The position numbers and the translations under genes are program-made. A stretch of 64,000 nt of DNA from assembly GCF_010726085.1 (NCBI RefSeq), contig NZ_AP022560.1, positions 2,666,001-2,730,000 of the forward strand. Reading direction: 5' to 3'. The notes under the pieces are model-generated. The model worked only from the letters and a program-made list of their open reading frames with translations. It was not told the origin of the DNA and ran no database searches. Shown here piece after piece: positions 41,616-49,984 of the stretch (its first letter is position 1; every line of letters starts with the position of its first letter). The stretch comes from Mycolicibacterium moriokaense (GTDB lineage Bacteria; Actinomycetota; Actinomycetes; Mycobacteriales; Mycobacteriaceae).

Positions 41616-42473
41616 TCAGCGATTCAAGAACGCCAGCACGGTGCTTTCGAACGCGGCCTTGGCCTCGATCATCGCCCAGTGCCCACAGTTGGGGAACACA
41701 TGCAGTTCGGCGTTGGGAATTGTGCGCATCGGGATGAGCGCCATGTCGAGCGGGCTGACCCGGTCGTCGCGTCCCCACGTCAGCAACGTCGGTGCGGCCA
41801 CTTTGTGCATCGTCGCCCACGGTAGGGGAGCGTCGGATGCGCGCATCGCGGCCATCATCTGCGTGAACGCCGCCTTGCTATACATCCGTCGGGCGCTCTC
41901 CAACGTCGGCGGATCGGTCGCCAACGCCCACCGCTCCTCGATCAGCTTCTCGGTCACGAGGGCGGGGTCGAACACCATCGAATGCAACCAGTCGATCAGG
42001 CGCTGCCGAGTCGGGTTCTCGGTGAACTCCTGAAGTAGCCTGATGCCCTCGCTCGGCCCCGGAGAGAAGATGTTGGTGCCGATCCCCCCGATGGTCACCA
42101 GCCGCCGCACCTTGGCCGGCTGGCCGATGGCGTAGTTGATGCCGACGCCACCGCCCATCGAATTACCGATGATGTCGACGGCGTCGAGGCCGAGCGCGTC
42201 GACGAAGGTGCCGACCGCGCCGAAGGCCGTGATCATCGGGTGGCCGCCGAAGTCGTCGCTCACCCCGAAGCCGGGAAATTCCAGCACCAAGCAGCGGAAG
42301 TGCTCGGCGAAGGTGGGAAGAATGCCGCGGTAATTACGCCAGCCCGTCACTCCGGGACCGGAGCCGTGCAGCAGCAGCAGTGGTGAACCGGCGCCGGCTT
42401 CGTGGTAACGAAGGACGCCCGCGTCGGTCGTTATCTCGCGAAGCGTGCTGTCGTAAGTCAATTCCGCTGTCAT
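41616..42473 (-). CDS. HsaD-like meta-cleavage product hydrolase (alpha/beta hydrolase)
   Basis: A 285-residue C-C hydrolase of the HsaD/BphD/MhpC type, acting on the ring-fission product of an extradiol dioxygenase. The oxyanion region LLLLHGSGPGVTGWRNY, the nucleophile Ser105 in GNSMGGG, the aspartate in LLTWGRDDRVSPLDMAL and the histidine in FPNCGHWAMIEA are conserved; the last two stretches closely follow what is known of HsaD. It completes the hydroxylase-dioxygenase-hydrolase set with the HsaA- and HsaC-like enzymes, though it is a separate transcription unit, convergent with the SDR (four bases apart). AGGA precedes the ATG. Confidence 0.88.
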   Translation of the reverse strand: MTAELTYDSTLREITTDAGVLRYHEAGAGSPLLLLHGSGPGVTGWRNYRGILPTFAEHFRCLVLEFPGFGVSDDFGGHPMITAFGAVGTFVDALGLDAVDIIGNSMGGGVGINYAIGQPAKVRRLVTIGGIGTNIFSPGPSEGIRLLQEFTENPTRQRLIDWLHSMVFDPALVTEKLIEERWALATDPPTLESARRMYSKAAFTQMMAAMRASDAPLPWATMHKVAAPTLLTWGRDDRVSPLDMALIPMRTIPNAELHVFPNCGHWAMIEAKAAFESTVLAFLNR

Positions 42474-42544
42474 CACCGATCCTGTCGCCGACCATTGGGC
42501 CGTCGCCCATACTGGCATCGTGACACATGGTGGCGCAGACACGG

Positions 42545-42560
42545 TCCCGGTGAGTGGGCT
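42545..42560 (+). promoter_or_regulatory. Possible island motif copy 7 (upstream of hsaD-like gene)
   Basis: TCCCGGTGAGTGGGCT, a weaker match. A CAGTAT -10-like hexamer on the minus strand at 42509-42514 would give a start about 50 bp from the motif centre, the same spacing as at the better copies. Confidence 0.35.
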
Positions 42561-42640
42561 TTGAGCGACAACGGGATTCGCGCGTTCACCTCACCCTGAG
42601 TATTTCGTGCCGCCCGCCGGCAGTCATTCCGCCGGTTCGT

Positions 42641-43375
42641 TCACCTTTTCAGATCCTCGGCGGTTTCCGGTTCGGCTGTCTCCTCCGGTTTGTCGCCCGG
42701 TTCGTCGCCCGAGCCCGGGGGTGCCTCGATCGCACGCTGACCGTCGCGTTGTTGCTCCAATGACAGTGCGACGCCCAGCGCCAGGAAGAACAGGATGAAC
42801 AGCGGCCCACCGAGGTAGACGTTCATAGGGCCGCCCGGCGAGATGAAACTGCCGGGCGGACCGATGATCGTGATCGTCTCGATCAGCTGCTCGACCGTGA
42901 AGACCGCGGCGGCGGTCCCCAGCCAACGTGGGAAGTGTCCGGCGTTCGCAGCCACCAGGATCGGTATCGCGACCATGATGCCCGCGATCGTCCGCAGCGG
43001 ACCCCACATGGTCACGATGTCGGCGATCGTGCGCGCGGTCGCCGAGCCGAGTTGTCCGGGGTGCAGGGCCAGCCCCGCGGTGAACCACGTCGCGACGAAC
43101 ACCTGGATCAGCACCGCCGCGGCGCCGATGGTGAACACGTAGCTGGACGGGCCCGTCAACCGCTCGCGCGCATACCCGAGCACCACCACAAGTGCCAGCG
43201 ATCCGAACGCCAGCAGCAGTGCCTGTGCCCGCAGCGCCCCGGAGTGCTCATCGATGTGGGAAACGATGTCGTATCCCGGTGTGTCGATGCCGGGAAACTT
43301 TGGAATCGCCAGCAGCGCAACGGCATACAGCACCGCGAACGCAATAGCAGCGATCATCGGCGTACGACGATCCAT
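42641..43375 (-). CDS. Polytopic membrane protein of unknown function
   Basis: A 244-residue integral membrane protein not assigned to a family. There are about six hydrophobic segments: IAAIAFAVLYAVALLAI, ALLLAFGSLALVVVLGYA, VFTIGAAAVLIQVFVATWFT, IAGIMVAIPILVAANAG, AAVFTVEQLIETITIIG and LGGPLFILFFLALGVALSL. The last 40 residues are soluble and rich in Glu, Pro and Asp. GGGAG precedes the ATG at 43375. It is divergent from comEA and sits at the border between the catabolic island and the conserved block. Confidence 0.75.
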   Translation of the reverse strand: MDRRTPMIAAIAFAVLYAVALLAIPKFPGIDTPGYDIVSHIDEHSGALRAQALLLAFGSLALVVVLGYARERLTGPSSYVFTIGAAAVLIQVFVATWFTAGLALHPGQLGSATARTIADIVTMWGPLRTIAGIMVAIPILVAANAGHFPRWLGTAAAVFTVEQLIETITIIGPPGSFISPGGPMNVYLGGPLFILFFLALGVALSLEQQRDGQRAIEAPPGSGDEPGDKPEETAEPETAEDLKR

Positions 43376-43443
43376 TCTGCACTCCCTGTGTGCCGCGATG
43401 ACCCTGTGACGCGGACGCCGGAACCCCATCGTAAACAACGCGG

Positions 43444-43452
43444 TTATCCACA
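43444..43452 (+). promoter_or_regulatory. Perfect match to the E. coli-type DnaA box
   Basis: TTATCCACA inside the small inverted repeat GCGGTT-N6-AACCGC. Single boxes occur by chance at a low rate in GC-rich DNA, so a role is uncertain. Confidence 0.25.
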
Positions 43453-43496
43453 ACCGCCATTTGATCCCCAGCAGGACCCGCGTGTCCCCGAGCACG

Positions 43497-43517
43497 GCAG
43501 ATGCGGTCGGCATCTGC
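43497..43517. promoter_or_regulatory. Inverted repeat at the comEA promoter
   Basis: GCAGATGC and GCATCTGC are exact complements separated by five bases and end three bases before the predicted -10. Bound protein would cover the -35 region, so this is a likely operator. Confidence 0.5.
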
Positions 43518-43520
43518 GCC

Positions 43521-43526
43521 TAGCTT
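43521..43526 (+). promoter_or_regulatory. Predicted -10 element of leaderless comEA promoter
   Basis: TAGCTT, six bases, then the ATG at 43533. Confidence 0.6.
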
Positions 43527-43532
43527 CGGCTC

Positions 43533-44348
43533 ATGCGAACGGAATTGCCCGCCGAGCGGCTCCAGCGCCGCCTTGGCGCCGAGAGCGAACCCGATACCGG
43601 CACAGATGCCGAGCCTCCCCCTGACTCGGTGTTGTCCCGTTGGTTGCCAGAGTCGAAGTCGGATGGATCGTCGAGTTGGGTGGCGGCACTGCGAGCCGAT
43701 CCCGGACGCGCCGGCGTCGTCGCGCTGGGTGGCGTCGGCATCATCGCAGTGCTGGTGACGCTGTTCACGCTGACGCGCGACGAATCTCCGCCCGTGACCT
43801 CTGCCAAACTGCCGCCGGTGCAGATGGTCTCGTCGGCAAGCCCGAAACCACCGGCGGCAGACCAGCCGGTGGTCGTCAGCGTGGTCGGCCTGGTGGGTAA
43901 GCCCGGCCTGGTCACGCTGGATCCGGGCGCCCGGATCGCGGACGCCCTCACCGCGGCGGGCGGACCGCTCGACGGCGCCGATCTGGTCGATCTCAACATG
44001 GCCAGACGCCTCGCCGACGGCGAGCAGATCGTGGTCGGTATCGCGCCCGCACCGGGAGAGCCGACGGTCATGGGCAGCTCGGTCAGCCCCGGCGCCAGCC
44101 CGGCCGCGTCGCCCGCGGAGTCTCCGCCGACGTCCGGAACCGCCGCCGCGTCGACGGAATCGGTGGATCTCAACACCGCGACCGTCGAGCAACTGGACAC
44201 CTTGCCCGGTATCGGTCCGGTGACCGCGGCCGCGATCGTGGCCTGGCGTGACGCGAACGGGCGCTTCACCAGTGTCGACCAACTCGGCGACGTCGACGGC
44301 ATCGGCCCGGCGCGGCTGGACAAGCTGCGCGACCGCGTCCATGTATGA
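43533..44348 (+). CDS. comEA: ComEA-like DNA-binding protein
   Basis: A 271-residue membrane-anchored protein. After a cytoplasmic N-terminus comes one transmembrane helix, AGVVALGGVGIIAVLVTLFT (about 60-79), then an SLBB domain (VVVSVVGLVGKPGLVTLDPG), a Ser/Pro/Ala-rich linker and a C-terminal double helix-hairpin-helix: VDLNTATVEQLDTLPGIGPV and RFTSVDQLGDVDGIGPARLD. In competent bacteria ComEA binds DNA outside the membrane. Its stop overlaps comEC (ATGA). Natural competence is not well shown in mycobacteria, so the actual role is open. Equivalent of Rv2415c. Confidence 0.92.
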   Translation: MRTELPAERLQRRLGAESEPDTGTDAEPPPDSVLSRWLPESKSDGSSSWVAALRADPGRAGVVALGGVGIIAVLVTLFTLTRDESPPVTSAKLPPVQMVSSASPKPPAADQPVVVSVVGLVGKPGLVTLDPGARIADALTAAGGPLDGADLVDLNMARRLADGEQIVVGIAPAPGEPTVMGSSVSPGASPAASPAESPPTSGTAAASTESVDLNTATVEQLDTLPGIGPVTAAAIVAWRDANGRFTSVDQLGDVDGIGPARLDKLRDRVHV

Positions 44349-45895
44349 CACCGGTGGACGCGGGCGTCGCACGACTCGACCTGCGTCTGGTTCCGGCGGC
44401 GCTCACCGGCTGGTCGGTCACTGCAGCCGGAATTCTCTGGCAGGTAACAGGTTTGGTGTTCACGCTGGCGGTGGCCGTTGCGGTCACCGGCATAGTGGGG
44501 TGGTGGTGGCGTGGCCGCGGTGAGGGCGCCGACGATCGCGCCATCGGTGCGGGTGTGCTGGCGGTCCTCGTGGTCGGCATCGCGTTCGGGATCTCGGTGG
44601 GGCTGCGCGTCGATGCCGCGCGGAACAATCCGATCACCCAGCGGTACGGCACGCTCGCCACCGTCGAGGTTTCGCCTGTCGAGAGCCCACGCGCGCTGGG
44701 CGGCAACCGCACGATGTTTCGCGCGTCCTTGAGGACACTCGACGGATGCGACGCGACCGGCAGGGTCGTCGTGTTCGGCTCGGCTCAGGCCTTTTCGGAG
44801 CTTGCCGCGGGCCGTCCCGTCGTCTTCCGGGCCCGGATCGGTCGACCGGCGCGGTCCGACCTCACCGTTGCGGTGCTGTCGGCGACAGGGCGACCGGTGT
44901 GGGGCAAGGCGGCGACGGTGTACCGGGCCGCGCATGCAGTCCGTACCGCATTCGCCGAGGCGACGCGGCGTGCGCTACCGGCCGATCAGGCAGCGATGCT
45001 GCCCGCGCTGGTGCTGGGGGACACGTCGGCGCTGTCGCAGCAGACGACCGCGGAGTTCCGGACGTCGGGCCTGACGCACTTGACCGCGGTCTCTGGCGCG
45101 AACGTGACCATCGTGTGCGGTGCGGTGCTGTTGAGTGCCGGGTTGATCGGTCCGCGCGCGGCGGCCGTGCTGGCGGCGTTCGCGTTGCTCGTATTCGTGA
45201 TCGTCGTCCAGCCGTCGGCGAGTGTGTTGCGCGCCGCGATCATGGGTGCGGTCACGTTGTTGGCGGTGCTGTCACACCGTCGCCGACAAGCACTTCCGGC
45301 GTTGTCGGCAACCATCCTGTCGCTGATGGTCGCGTCCCCGGAACTGGCCGTCGACGTCGGCTTCGCGTTGTCGGTATCGGCGACTGCGGCACTGGTCGTC
45401 ATCGCGCCGGCGTGGTCGCGGCGGCTGGTCGACCGTGGCTGGCCCAAGCCGCTCGCCGATGCGGTGTGCATCGCCGTCGCCGCCCAACTCGTGACCGCCC
45501 CGCTGATCGCGGGGGTGTCGGGCAGGTTCAGCGTCGTGTCGATCGCCGCCAACCTCGCCGCCGCCGCGGTGATCCCACCCATCACCGTCCTCGGGACCGC
45601 GGCCGCGGCAATCTGCCCGCTGTGGCCCGCTGGCGCGGGTCTGCTGATCCGATTCACCGGACCCGAATTGTGGTGGCTGTCAACGGTTGCCAGATGGTCG
45701 GCGAAGGTGCCGGGCGCCGCACTCGCCATGCCGTCCGGGCTGCCGGGCGCCGTCATCGTCGGGGCCGCGGGACTGGCGGTCGTGGTGTTGTGGCGGTGGC
45801 GTTGGACACGCATCGGCGTATGCGTGGCCGTCCTGGCCGGGCTGGCGTGGACGGTGTCGGGTGTGTCGGGCGGACATGACACGATCGTGGGGTGA
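44345..45895 (+). CDS. comEC: ComEC/Rec2-family DNA uptake channel protein
   Basis: A 516-residue multi-spanning membrane protein of the competence domain. The family signature lies in [20 protein letters not shown], and [20 protein letters not shown] precedes it. About ten hydrophobic helices follow. The protein ends after the competence helices and lacks the C-terminal metallo-beta-lactamase nuclease domain found in longer ComEC proteins, as recalled for the M. tuberculosis protein of 514 residues. The start overlaps comEA and the stop overlaps holA by four bases. Confidence 0.92.
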   Translation: MTPVDAGVARLDLRLVPAALTGWSVTAAGILWQVTGLVFTLAVAVAVTGIVGWWWRGRGEGADDRAIGAGVLAVLVVGIAFGISVGLRVDAARNNPITQRYGTLATVEVSPVESPRALGGNRTMFRASLRTLDGCDATGRVVVFGSAQAFSELAAGRPVVFRARIGRPARSDLTVAVLSATGRPVWGKAATVYRAAHAVRTAFAEATRRALPADQAAMLPALVLGDTSALSQQTTAEFRTSGLTHLTAVSGANVTIVCGAVLLSAGLIGPRAAAVLAAFALLVFVIVVQPSASVLRAAIMGAVTLLAVLSHRRRQALPALSATILSLMVASPELAVDVGFALSVSATAALVVIAPAWSRRLVDRGWPKPLADAVCIAVAAQLVTAPLIAGVSGRFSVVSIAANLAAAAVIPPITVLGTAAAAICPLWPAGAGLLIRFTGPELWWLSTVARWSAKVPGAALAMPSGLPGAVIVGAAGLAVVVLWRWRWTRIGVCVAVLAGLAWTVSGVSGGHDTIVG

Positions 45896-46866
45896 CTGAG
45901 GACGCGGTACGCCTGCACCTGGTGCTCGGGGACGAAGAGCTGTTGGTCGAACGGGCGGTGTCGAGCGTGCTCCGCGCCGTCCGTAAGCAGGCGGGCACCG
46001 ACCCGCATGAGACCCAAGTCCCGGTGGACCGGCTGCGTGCCGGCGAGGTCAGCACCAGCGAGCTCGCCGAACTGCTCAGCCCGTCGTTGTTCGCCGAGGA
46101 ACGTGTTGTCGTGCTGGAGTCCGCCGCAGAGGCGGGCAAGGATGCCGTCGCGCTCATTTCCGATGTCGCCGCCGACCTGCCGCCGGGAACCGTGCTGATC
46201 GTCGTGCATTCGGGCGGCGGCCGCGCCAAGGCCTTGGCCGACAAGCTCAAGAGCATCGGCGCGCAAGTCCACCCCTGCGCCCGCATTACGAAGTACGCCG
46301 AGCGCGCCGACTTCGTGCGACGCGAGTTCCGCGCATACAAGGTGAAGGTCAGCGACGACACGGTCACCGCGTTGATCGACGCCGTCGGGTCCGACATCCG
46401 CGACCTGGCGTCGGTGTGCTCGCAACTGGTCGCCGACACCGGCGGCGAGGTCGATGCCGCGGCCGTGCGTCGGTACCACTCCGGCAAGGCCGAGGTGAAG
46501 GGGTTCGACATCGCCGACAAGGCGGTCGTGGGTGACGTCGCGGGCGCCGCCGAGGCGCTGCGCTGGGCGATGATGAGCGGCGAGCCCCAGGTCGTCTTGG
46601 CCGATGCCTTGGCCGAGGCGGTGCACACAATCGCCCGGGTGGCGCCGCTGTCCGGGGATCCCTACCGGCTGGCCGCGGAACTGGGCATGCCGCCGTGGCG
46701 CGTGCAGAAGGCGCAGAAGCAGGCCAGAAGGTGGTCGCGCGCGTCGGTCGCGGAGGCGGTGCGACTGGTCGCAGCGTTGAATGCGGACGTCAAGGGAGCA
46801 GCAGCAGACGCCGACTACGCGCTGGAGTCAGCGGTGCGAAAGGTCGCCGAGCTCGCCCAGGACTGA
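45892..46866 (+). CDS. holA: DNA polymerase III subunit delta
   Basis: A 324-residue clamp-loader delta subunit. The N-terminal AAA-like fold contains [40 protein letters not shown] and [40 protein letters not shown] and the C-terminal collar domain follow. It opens the beta clamp within the gamma complex. The GTG start overlaps the comEC stop (GTGA), as is usual for the comEA-comEC-holA order. It ends 11 bp before the stop of rpsT on the other strand. Confidence 0.95.
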   Translation: MTEDAVRLHLVLGDEELLVERAVSSVLRAVRKQAGTDPHETQVPVDRLRAGEVSTSELAELLSPSLFAEERVVVLESAAEAGKDAVALISDVAADLPPGTVLIVVHSGGGRAKALADKLKSIGAQVHPCARITKYAERADFVRREFRAYKVKVSDDTVTALIDAVGSDIRDLASVCSQLVADTGGEVDAAAVRRYHSGKAEVKGFDIADKAVVGDVAGAAEALRWAMMSGEPQVVLADALAEAVHTIARVAPLSGDPYRLAAELGMPPWRVQKAQKQARRWSRASVAEAVRLVAALNADVKGAAADADYALESAVRKVAELAQD

Positions 46867-46877
46867 GCCGGACGAAG

Positions 46878-47138
46878 TCAGATCTTGTTGAACGCGCGGG
46901 CCAGCGCCGACTTGCGGTTGGCGGCCTGGTTCTTGTGGATCACACCTTTGCTGGCGGCCTTGTCGAGCTGGCGGCTGGTCGACACCAGCAACTCGCCGGC
47001 CTTGTCCTTGTCGCCGACCTCGACGGCCGCCCGAAATCCGCGGACCGCCGTGTGAAGCGACGACTTCACCGACTTGTTGCGCAGTCTGCGGCGCTCGTTG
47101 GTCTTGATCCGCTTTTCCTGCGACTTGATGTTGGCCAC
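46878..47138 (-). CDS. rpsT: 30S ribosomal protein S20
   Basis: An 86-residue basic protein with the S20 helical pattern: [20 protein letters not shown] at the start, [19 protein letters not shown] in the middle and the conserved end [20 protein letters not shown]. It binds 16S rRNA in the small subunit. GTG start (CGTGTG context CGCGTGGCC), with AAGGA nine bases upstream. It is divergent from the ATP-grasp gene and convergent with holA, the standard mycobacterial layout. Confidence 0.97.
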   Translation of the reverse strand: MANIKSQEKRIKTNERRRLRNKSVKSSLHTAVRGFRAAVEVGDKDKAGELLVSTSRQLDKAASKGVIHKNQAANRKSALARAFNKI

Positions 47139-47288
47139 GCGTGTTTTTCCTTCGTAAATCCAGGTTGGCTTGTTGCAAAGACTGTGTGGCGCCCGACCTG
47201 CGGGCAGCGAGGGTTCAGATTACCAGCGTGAAGGGTAATTGCCCAAAGTGAGCCCGCTGGCCTGCCGGAAAGCGACAGTTGGTGCAGC

Positions 47289-49007
47289 ATGTCAAAGGTG
47301 AGTCTCCGAACCCTGCCAGCCGACAGCACTCGGTCGCCGCGCGCCCGTGTCCCCAAGCCCCGACGCCATGAAGGCGTCTTCGGCGGCTACAACAATCTGG
47401 GGTCCTACGCCAAGGCCTTCGACGAGATGTTCGACGCTCAGGGCAACGTTCGGGGCCCCTACAAGGGCATATACGCCGAGCTTGCACCGTCCGACGCGTC
47501 GGAGTTAGCGGCCAGGTCCGACGCGCTGGGGCGTGCCTTCATCGACCAGGGCATCACCTTCTCGCTGTCTGGCCAGGAACGGCCGTTCCCCCTGGACCTC
47601 GTTCCGCGGGTGATCTCCGCCGCCGAGTGGACCCGACTGGAGAAGGGCATCACCCAGCGGGTCAAGGCGCTCGAGGCCTACCTCGACGACATCTACGGCG
47701 AGCAGGAAATCCTGCGCGATGGCGTCATCCCCCGCCGGCTGGTCACCTCGTGCGAGCACTTTCACCGGCAGGCCGCCGGGATCAACCCGCCCAATGGTGT
47801 GCGCATCCACGTCGCCGGTATCGACCTGGTGCGCGACGCGCAGGGACAGTTCCGCGTGCTGGAGGACAACCTGCGATCGCCGTCGGGGGTTTCCTACGTG
47901 ATGGAGAACCGGCGCACGATGGCGCGCGTCTTCCCCAACCTGTTCGCGACCCACCGGGTGCGCGCGGTCGGCGACTACTCGTCGCATCTGCTGCGGGCGC
48001 TGCGCAACGCGGCGGCCTCGAACGAAGCCGACCCGACGGTCGTTGTGCTGACGCCGGGCGTCTACAACTCCGCGTACTTCGAGCATTCGCTGCTCGCCCG
48101 CCAGATGGGCGTCGAGCTCGTCGAGGGTCGCGACTTGTTCTGCCGCGACAACACCGTGTACATGCGCACCACCGAGGGTGAGCGGCAGGTCGATGTCATC
48201 TACCGCCGCATCGACGACGACTTCCTCGACCCCATGCAGTTCCGTCCCGATTCCGTGCTGGGCGTCGCGGGTCTGCTCAACGCGGCACGCGCGGGCAACG
48301 TCGTCATCTCCAGCGCGGTGGGCAACGGCGTCGGCGACGACAAGCTGGTCTACACCTACGTGCCGACGATCATCGAGTACTACCTGGGTGAGAAACCGTT
48401 GCTGGCCAACGTCGACACTTATCGCTGCTGGCTCGACGACGAACGCGAAGAGGTCCTCGACCGGGTGGACGAACTCGTCATCAAACCGGTCGAAGGGTCC
48501 GGCGGCTACGGCATCGTGTTCGGCCCGGAGGCTTCCGAAAAGGAACGCGCCGCGATCATCAAGAAAATCCGCAGCGACCCGCGCGGTTGGATCGCTCAGC
48601 CGGTGGTTCAGCTGTCAACCGTCCCCACCCAGATCGGCGACACCCTGGCACCCCGGCATGTCGACCTGCGCCCGTTCGCCGTCAACGACGGCGACGAGGT
48701 CTGGGTCCTTCCCGGCGGCCTGACGAGGGTCGCGCTGCCGGAAGGGTCGCTGGTGGTCAACTCCAGCCAGGGTGGGGGATCGAAGGACACCTGGGTGCTG
48801 GCCTCGCGCGCCTCGGTGGCCGACCGTGAACTCGCGGCCGCCGAAGTGGTGCGGTCACTACCGAAGGCGCCCAAGGCGACGAAGAACGAAAACGGTTCGG
48901 AGAGCTCACAACAGCAGCAGCAACAACAGTCGCAGGCGACGATTTCGACGAACGGCACCCAGATGGGTCAACAGCAACAACAGCAGCAACAGGCAAGGAG
49001 CCAATGA
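47289..49007 (+). CDS. Circularly permuted ATP-grasp protein with polyglutamine tail (Rv2411c type)
   Basis: A 572-residue protein of the circularly permuted ATP-grasp (DUF404/DUF407) family: GSYAKAFDEMFDAQGNVRGP near residue 37, SGQERPFPLDLVPRVI, VLEDNLRSPSGVSYVMENRR, RIDDDFLDPMQFRPDS, and the ATP-binding DELVIKPVEGSGGYGIVFGP. These proteins travel with an alpha-E and a transglutaminase-like protein and probably ligate or modify a peptide; the substrate is unknown. The C-terminal 50 residues after residue 520 are low complexity with two glutamine runs (7 and 8 Q). The stop overlaps the next gene by four bases. Confidence 0.9.
   Translation: MSKVSLRTLPADSTRSPRARVPKPRRHEGVFGGYNNLGSYAKAFDEMFDAQGNVRGPYKGIYAELAPSDASELAARSDALGRAFIDQGITFSLSGQERPFPLDLVPRVISAAEWTRLEKGITQRVKALEAYLDDIYGEQEILRDGVIPRRLVTSCEHFHRQAAGINPPNGVRIHVAGIDLVRDAQGQFRVLEDNLRSPSGVSYVMENRRTMARVFPNLFATHRVRAVGDYSSHLLRALRNAAASNEADPTVVVLTPGVYNSAYFEHSLLARQMGVELVEGRDLFCRDNTVYMRTTEGERQVDVIYRRIDDDFLDPMQFRPDSVLGVAGLLNAARAGNVVISSAVGNGVGDDKLVYTYVPTIIEYYLGEKPLLANVDTYRCWLDDEREEVLDRVDELVIKPVEGSGGYGIVFGPEASEKERAAIIKKIRSDPRGWIAQPVVQLSTVPTQIGDTLAPRHVDLRPFAVNDGDEVWVLPGGLTRVALPEGSLVVNSSQGGGSKDTWVLASRASVADRELAAAEVVRSLPKAPKATKNENGSESSQQQQQQQSQATISTNGTQMGQQQQQQQQARSQ
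48909..48992 (+). repeat. CAA/CAG codon repeats encoding two polyglutamine runs
   Basis: Two tracts of CAA and CAG codons, at about 48909-48929 and 48966-48992, at the 3' end of the ATP-grasp gene, separated by a Ser/Thr/Asn-rich stretch. The codons are mixed rather than a pure trinucleotide run. Confidence 0.8.
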
Positions 49008-49984
49008 TGTTGGCCCGCAACGCTGAATCGCTGTACTGGATCGGCCGTTACGTCGAACGCGCCGACGACACCGCCCGCATTCTCGACGTGACCGTCCACC
49101 AGCTGCTGGAAGACTCCAGCGTCGACCCCGACCAGACGTCGCGGACGCTGCTGCGAGTGCTGGGCATCGAGCCGCCCGCACAACAATTGGACGTGTGGTC
49201 GCTGACCGATATCGTCGCGTTCGGTCGCGACACGCAGGGGGCGTGTTCCATCGTCGAGGCCATCTCTGCTGCGCGTGAGAACGCCCGCGGTGCACGCGAA
49301 GTCACCTCGACCGAGATCTGGGAGTGCCTCAACACCACCTACAACGCGCTCGCCGAGCGTGAGCGCGCCGCGAAACGTCTTGGGCCCCACGAGTTCCTGT
49401 CGTTCGTCGAGGGACGCGCCGCCATGTTCGCGGGGTTGGCCGACTCGACGCTGAGCCGTGATGACGGGTATCGGTTCATGGTCCTGGGGCGTGCGATCGA
49501 ACGGGTCGACATGACGGTGCGGTTGCTGCTCGCGCGCGTCGGCGACAGCGCGTCGTCGCCGGCCTGGGTGACCGTGCTGCGTTCCGCGGGCGCGCACGAC
49601 ACCTACCTGCGTACCTACCGGGGTGTGCTCGACGCCGGTCGGGTCGTCGAGTTCATGCTTCTCGACCGGCTTTTCCCGCGGTCCGTCATGTACTCGTTGC
49701 GGCTGGCCGAGCACAGCCTCGACGAACTGCATCACCGCGCCCTCAACCGCGTGGGCGCCACGGCGGAGACGCAGCGGCTGTTGGGCCGCGCGCGCAGTGA
49801 GTTGGAGTTCCTCCAGCCGGGGATGCTCCTCGAATCGCTCGAACAACGCCTGGCGGGGTTGCAGATGACATGCGCCGACGTCGGAGATGCATTGGCGTTG
49901 GAGTACTTCCACTCCGCACCGTGGGTCGCATGGACAGACGCAGGCCGCCACGGCCCGCTGGTCATCGAGGAGGGGGAAATCTGA
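49004..49984 (+). CDS. Alpha-E domain protein (DUF403, Rv2410c type)
   Basis: A 326-residue, largely helical protein of the alpha-E family, beginning MLARNAESLYWIGRYVERAD, the conserved opening, and containing RFMVLGRAIERVDMTVRLLL and FMLLDRLFPRSVMYSLRLAE. The biochemical role is not known; its fixed partners are the ATP-grasp protein upstream (four-base overlap ATGATG) and the transglutaminase-like protein downstream (TGATG). Together they may form a peptide-tagging or cell-surface amidation system, as has been proposed from gene neighbourhoods. Confidence 0.92.
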   Translation: MMLARNAESLYWIGRYVERADDTARILDVTVHQLLEDSSVDPDQTSRTLLRVLGIEPPAQQLDVWSLTDIVAFGRDTQGACSIVEAISAARENARGAREVTSTEIWECLNTTYNALAERERAAKRLGPHEFLSFVEGRAAMFAGLADSTLSRDDGYRFMVLGRAIERVDMTVRLLLARVGDSASSPAWVTVLRSAGAHDTYLRTYRGVLDAGRVVEFMLLDRLFPRSVMYSLRLAEHSLDELHHRALNRVGATAETQRLLGRARSELEFLQPGMLLESLEQRLAGLQMTCADVGDALALEYFHSAPWVAWTDAGRHGPLVIEEGEI

